A model generated the notes under the pieces. The model saw only the letters and a list, made by a program, of their open reading frames with translations. It did not search any database and was not told the origin of the DNA. A DNA stretch of 7,281 bases from the NCBI GenBank assembly GCA_017652545.1, contig JAGCAV010000011.1, positions 1 to 7,281 on the forward strand. The letters run 5' to 3'. Made by a program: the position numbers and the translations under genes. Below, piece by piece: positions 6,130 to 7,281 of this stretch. Source of the DNA: Lachnospiraceae bacterium. GTDB taxonomy: Bacteria > Bacillota_A > Clostridia > Lachnospirales > Lachnospiraceae. The stretch's first letter is position 1. Each line of letters opens with the position of its first letter.

Positions 6130-6158
6130 AAAAAATATCCCGGTCTGCCGTTCGGGAT
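6130..6158 (-). terminator. Possible weak terminator or attenuator between ylxM and ffh
   Basis: Two nt after the ylxM stop, the minus strand has ATCCCG (6158-6153), a 10-nt loop, CGGGAT (6142-6137), one A, then TTTTTT (6135-6130). Stem and T-run have intrinsic-terminator form, but the stem is only 6 bp with a large loop. It would reduce rather than stop transcription into ffh. I see no convincing promoter between it and ffh. Confidence 0.4.
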
Positions 6159-6160
6159 CC

Positions 6161-6520
6161 CTACAGTTCTTCCCGGATCTCCCGGCACAGACTGCGGATT
6201 CTCTCCGCATCCTTTCCTGCCGGTCCGTTCATTGCAGGATCCTTTGGCAGGGCAGCAGCCAGGCTGTCGATCTCCTCAGTCAGTTTTCTGATCTTCAGGA
6301 ATTTTTCCATCAGGCCGAGCTTTTCTTCATACATTTCCATCTGCCTGTCGCAGCGGCGGATCATGTCATGGACACCCTGCCGCGAGATTCCGGCTTCCTG
6401 CGCAGCTTCACTGAATCCGGTATCATTCAGGACGACCGCCTCATACATGCTGCGCTGATGCTCCGTCAGCAGATCCCCATAGAAATCAAAAAGCAGGGTC
6501 CGGCGAAAGATATCCTCCAT
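6161..6520 (-). CDS. ylxM: YlxM/p13-like helix-turn-helix protein, SRP-associated
   Basis: A 119-residue protein of the YlxM family, which lies next to ffh in many Firmicutes and modulates SRP activity in species tested. It opens MEDIFRRTLLFDFYGDLLTEHQR, matching the family, and has a sigma-70 region 4-like helix-turn-helix at about 33-56 (DTGFSEAAQEAGISRQGVHDMIR). A helical, charged C-terminal half (60-119) is probably coiled coil in part. ATG 6520 and GTG 6523 are adjacent possible starts; GGAGGGAG lies 8 nt from the ATG by its 3' end. I prefer the ATG. It begins 55 nt after the ftsY stop. DNA binding is not established for the family. Confidence 0.92.
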   Translation of the reverse strand: MEDIFRRTLLFDFYGDLLTEHQRSMYEAVVLNDTGFSEAAQEAGISRQGVHDMIRRCDRQMEMYEEKLGLMEKFLKIRKLTEEIDSLAAALPKDPAMNGPAGKDAERIRSLCREIREEL

Positions 6521-6575
6521 CACTGGTTCTCCCTCCGCTTACACATCACTCCCGGCTCCGGCAGCTTTGCCTTCG

Positions 6576-7281
6576 TTAATCCGGCCAGTACATATGGTAT
6601 TCCGGCTCCTCTTCTTCAATGTTGAAGAGCGCGTTCACAAACGCATTGGGATCAAATTTCTGAAGGTCATCGATCTGCTCGCCCACACCGATATACTTGA
6701 CCGGGACGCCCAGTTCGGACTGGATCGCGACTGCGATACCGCCTTTCGCGGTTCCGTCCAGTTTTGTGAGAATGATCCCGGTGATATCCGTAGCCTCCTC
6801 AAACTCCCTGGCCTGCGCAAGGGCATTCTGCCCTGTTGTTCCGTCCAGCACCACAAGGGTTTCCTTGTAAGCCTCCGGATACTCCCGCTCAATGATGCGG
6901 TTGATCTTGCCCAGTTCATTCATCAGGTTCTTTTTATTGTGAAGCCTTCCCGCGGTATCAACGATCAGGACATCGGCGTCCCTGGCCTTTGCCGCCTGGA
7001 TGGCGTCAAAAACAACGGCACCGGGATCCGATCCCTCCGCGCCGGTGATGATGTCCACGCCTGAACGCTTTGCCCACTCGGTCAGCTGCTCGGTAGCCGC
7101 AGCGCGGAACGTATCGGCCGCAGCCATGATGACCTTGCGCTTCCGGTCGTGCAGGTTGCCCGCCAGCGTGCCGACGCTCGTTGTCTTTCCGACACCGTTG
7201 ACGCCAACCACCAGCACCACGCTCTTGCGGTGTTCAAAGGCGTAATCCGCATCCTTGGTGGCCATCTGGTCCTTGATGCTC
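6576..7281 (-). CDS. ftsY: Signal recognition particle receptor FtsY, C-terminal part (5' end outside window)
   Basis: The last 234 codons of the SRP receptor GTPase; the reading frame stays open to the window edge, so the start and N-terminal region are missing. FtsY accepts the Ffh-ribosome complex at the membrane and hydrolyses GTP together with Ffh. Visible motifs, counted from the first full codon, are GVNGVGKTT at 26-34, [44 protein letters not shown] and [14 protein letters not shown]. The signatures DTFRAAA and GVGEQIDDL separate it from Ffh, which has DVYRPAA. The Met at 7265 lies inside the NG domain and is not the start. A short acidic tail ([13 protein letters not shown]) extends beyond the usual core end. 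It heads the visible ftsY-ylxM-ffh run. Confidence 0.96.
   Translation of the reverse strand, partial: SIKDQMATKDADYAFEHRKSVVLVVGVNGVGKTTSVGTLAGNLHDRKRKVIMAAADTFRAAATEQLTEWAKRSGVDIITGAEGSDPGAVVFDAIQAAKARDADVLIVDTAGRLHNKKNLMNELGKINRIIEREYPEAYKETLVVLDGTTGQNALAQAREFEEATDITGIILTKLDGTAKGGIAVAIQSELGVPVKYIGVGEQIDDLQKFDPNAFVNALFNIEEEEPEYHMYWPD

Overview
This window carries core housekeeping genes of a Gram-positive anaerobe, most likely a member of the Clostridia (Lachnospiraceae-like) with moderate GC. The signs are the ftsY-ylxM-ffh arrangement typical of Firmicutes, strong AGGAGG-type ribosome binding sites, the rpsP-khpA pair, and an aldo/keto reductase fused to a two-cluster ferredoxin domain of the kind common in gut anaerobes. 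The genus assignment is inference. All nine complete genes and the two edge fragments lie on the minus strand, so transcription runs from high to low coordinates.

Block 1 (7281 to 3383) is a tightly packed run: ftsY (5' end outside the window), ylxM, ffh, rimM, trmD. FtsY and Ffh are the two GTPases of co-translational membrane targeting, and YlxM is their usual neighbour. RimM matures the 30S subunit and TrmD makes m1G37 in tRNA. A short hairpin followed by a T-run lies between ylxM and ffh and may attenuate transcription.

Block 2 (3362 to 2652) is a separate unit of rpsP (ribosomal protein S16) and khpA (KH-domain RNA chaperone). It has its own near-consensus promoter, a leader of about 115 nt with two GC-rich hairpins, and a perfect 15-bp intrinsic terminator. 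In most Firmicutes rpsP-khpA sits directly between ffh and rimM-trmD. Here it lies after trmD, and rplS, which usually follows trmD, is not in the window.

Block 3 (2574 to 1 and beyond) starts at an extended -10 promoter and holds an aldo/keto reductase with a C-terminal 2x[4Fe-4S] domain, a GNAT acetyltransferase, a TrmL-family tRNA 2'-O-methyltransferase translationally coupled to the GNAT gene, and the first 63 codons of a MATE-family transporter cut by the window edge.

I saw no mobile element, CRISPR array, tRNA or rRNA, and no clearly new biological system. The points most worth a second look are the relocated rpsP-khpA unit with its structured leader, the paired direct repeats in the reductase promoter, and the possible attenuator before ffh. 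No gene-free stretch exceeds 300 bases. The longest, 2502-2715, holds the khpA terminator and the reductase promoter.
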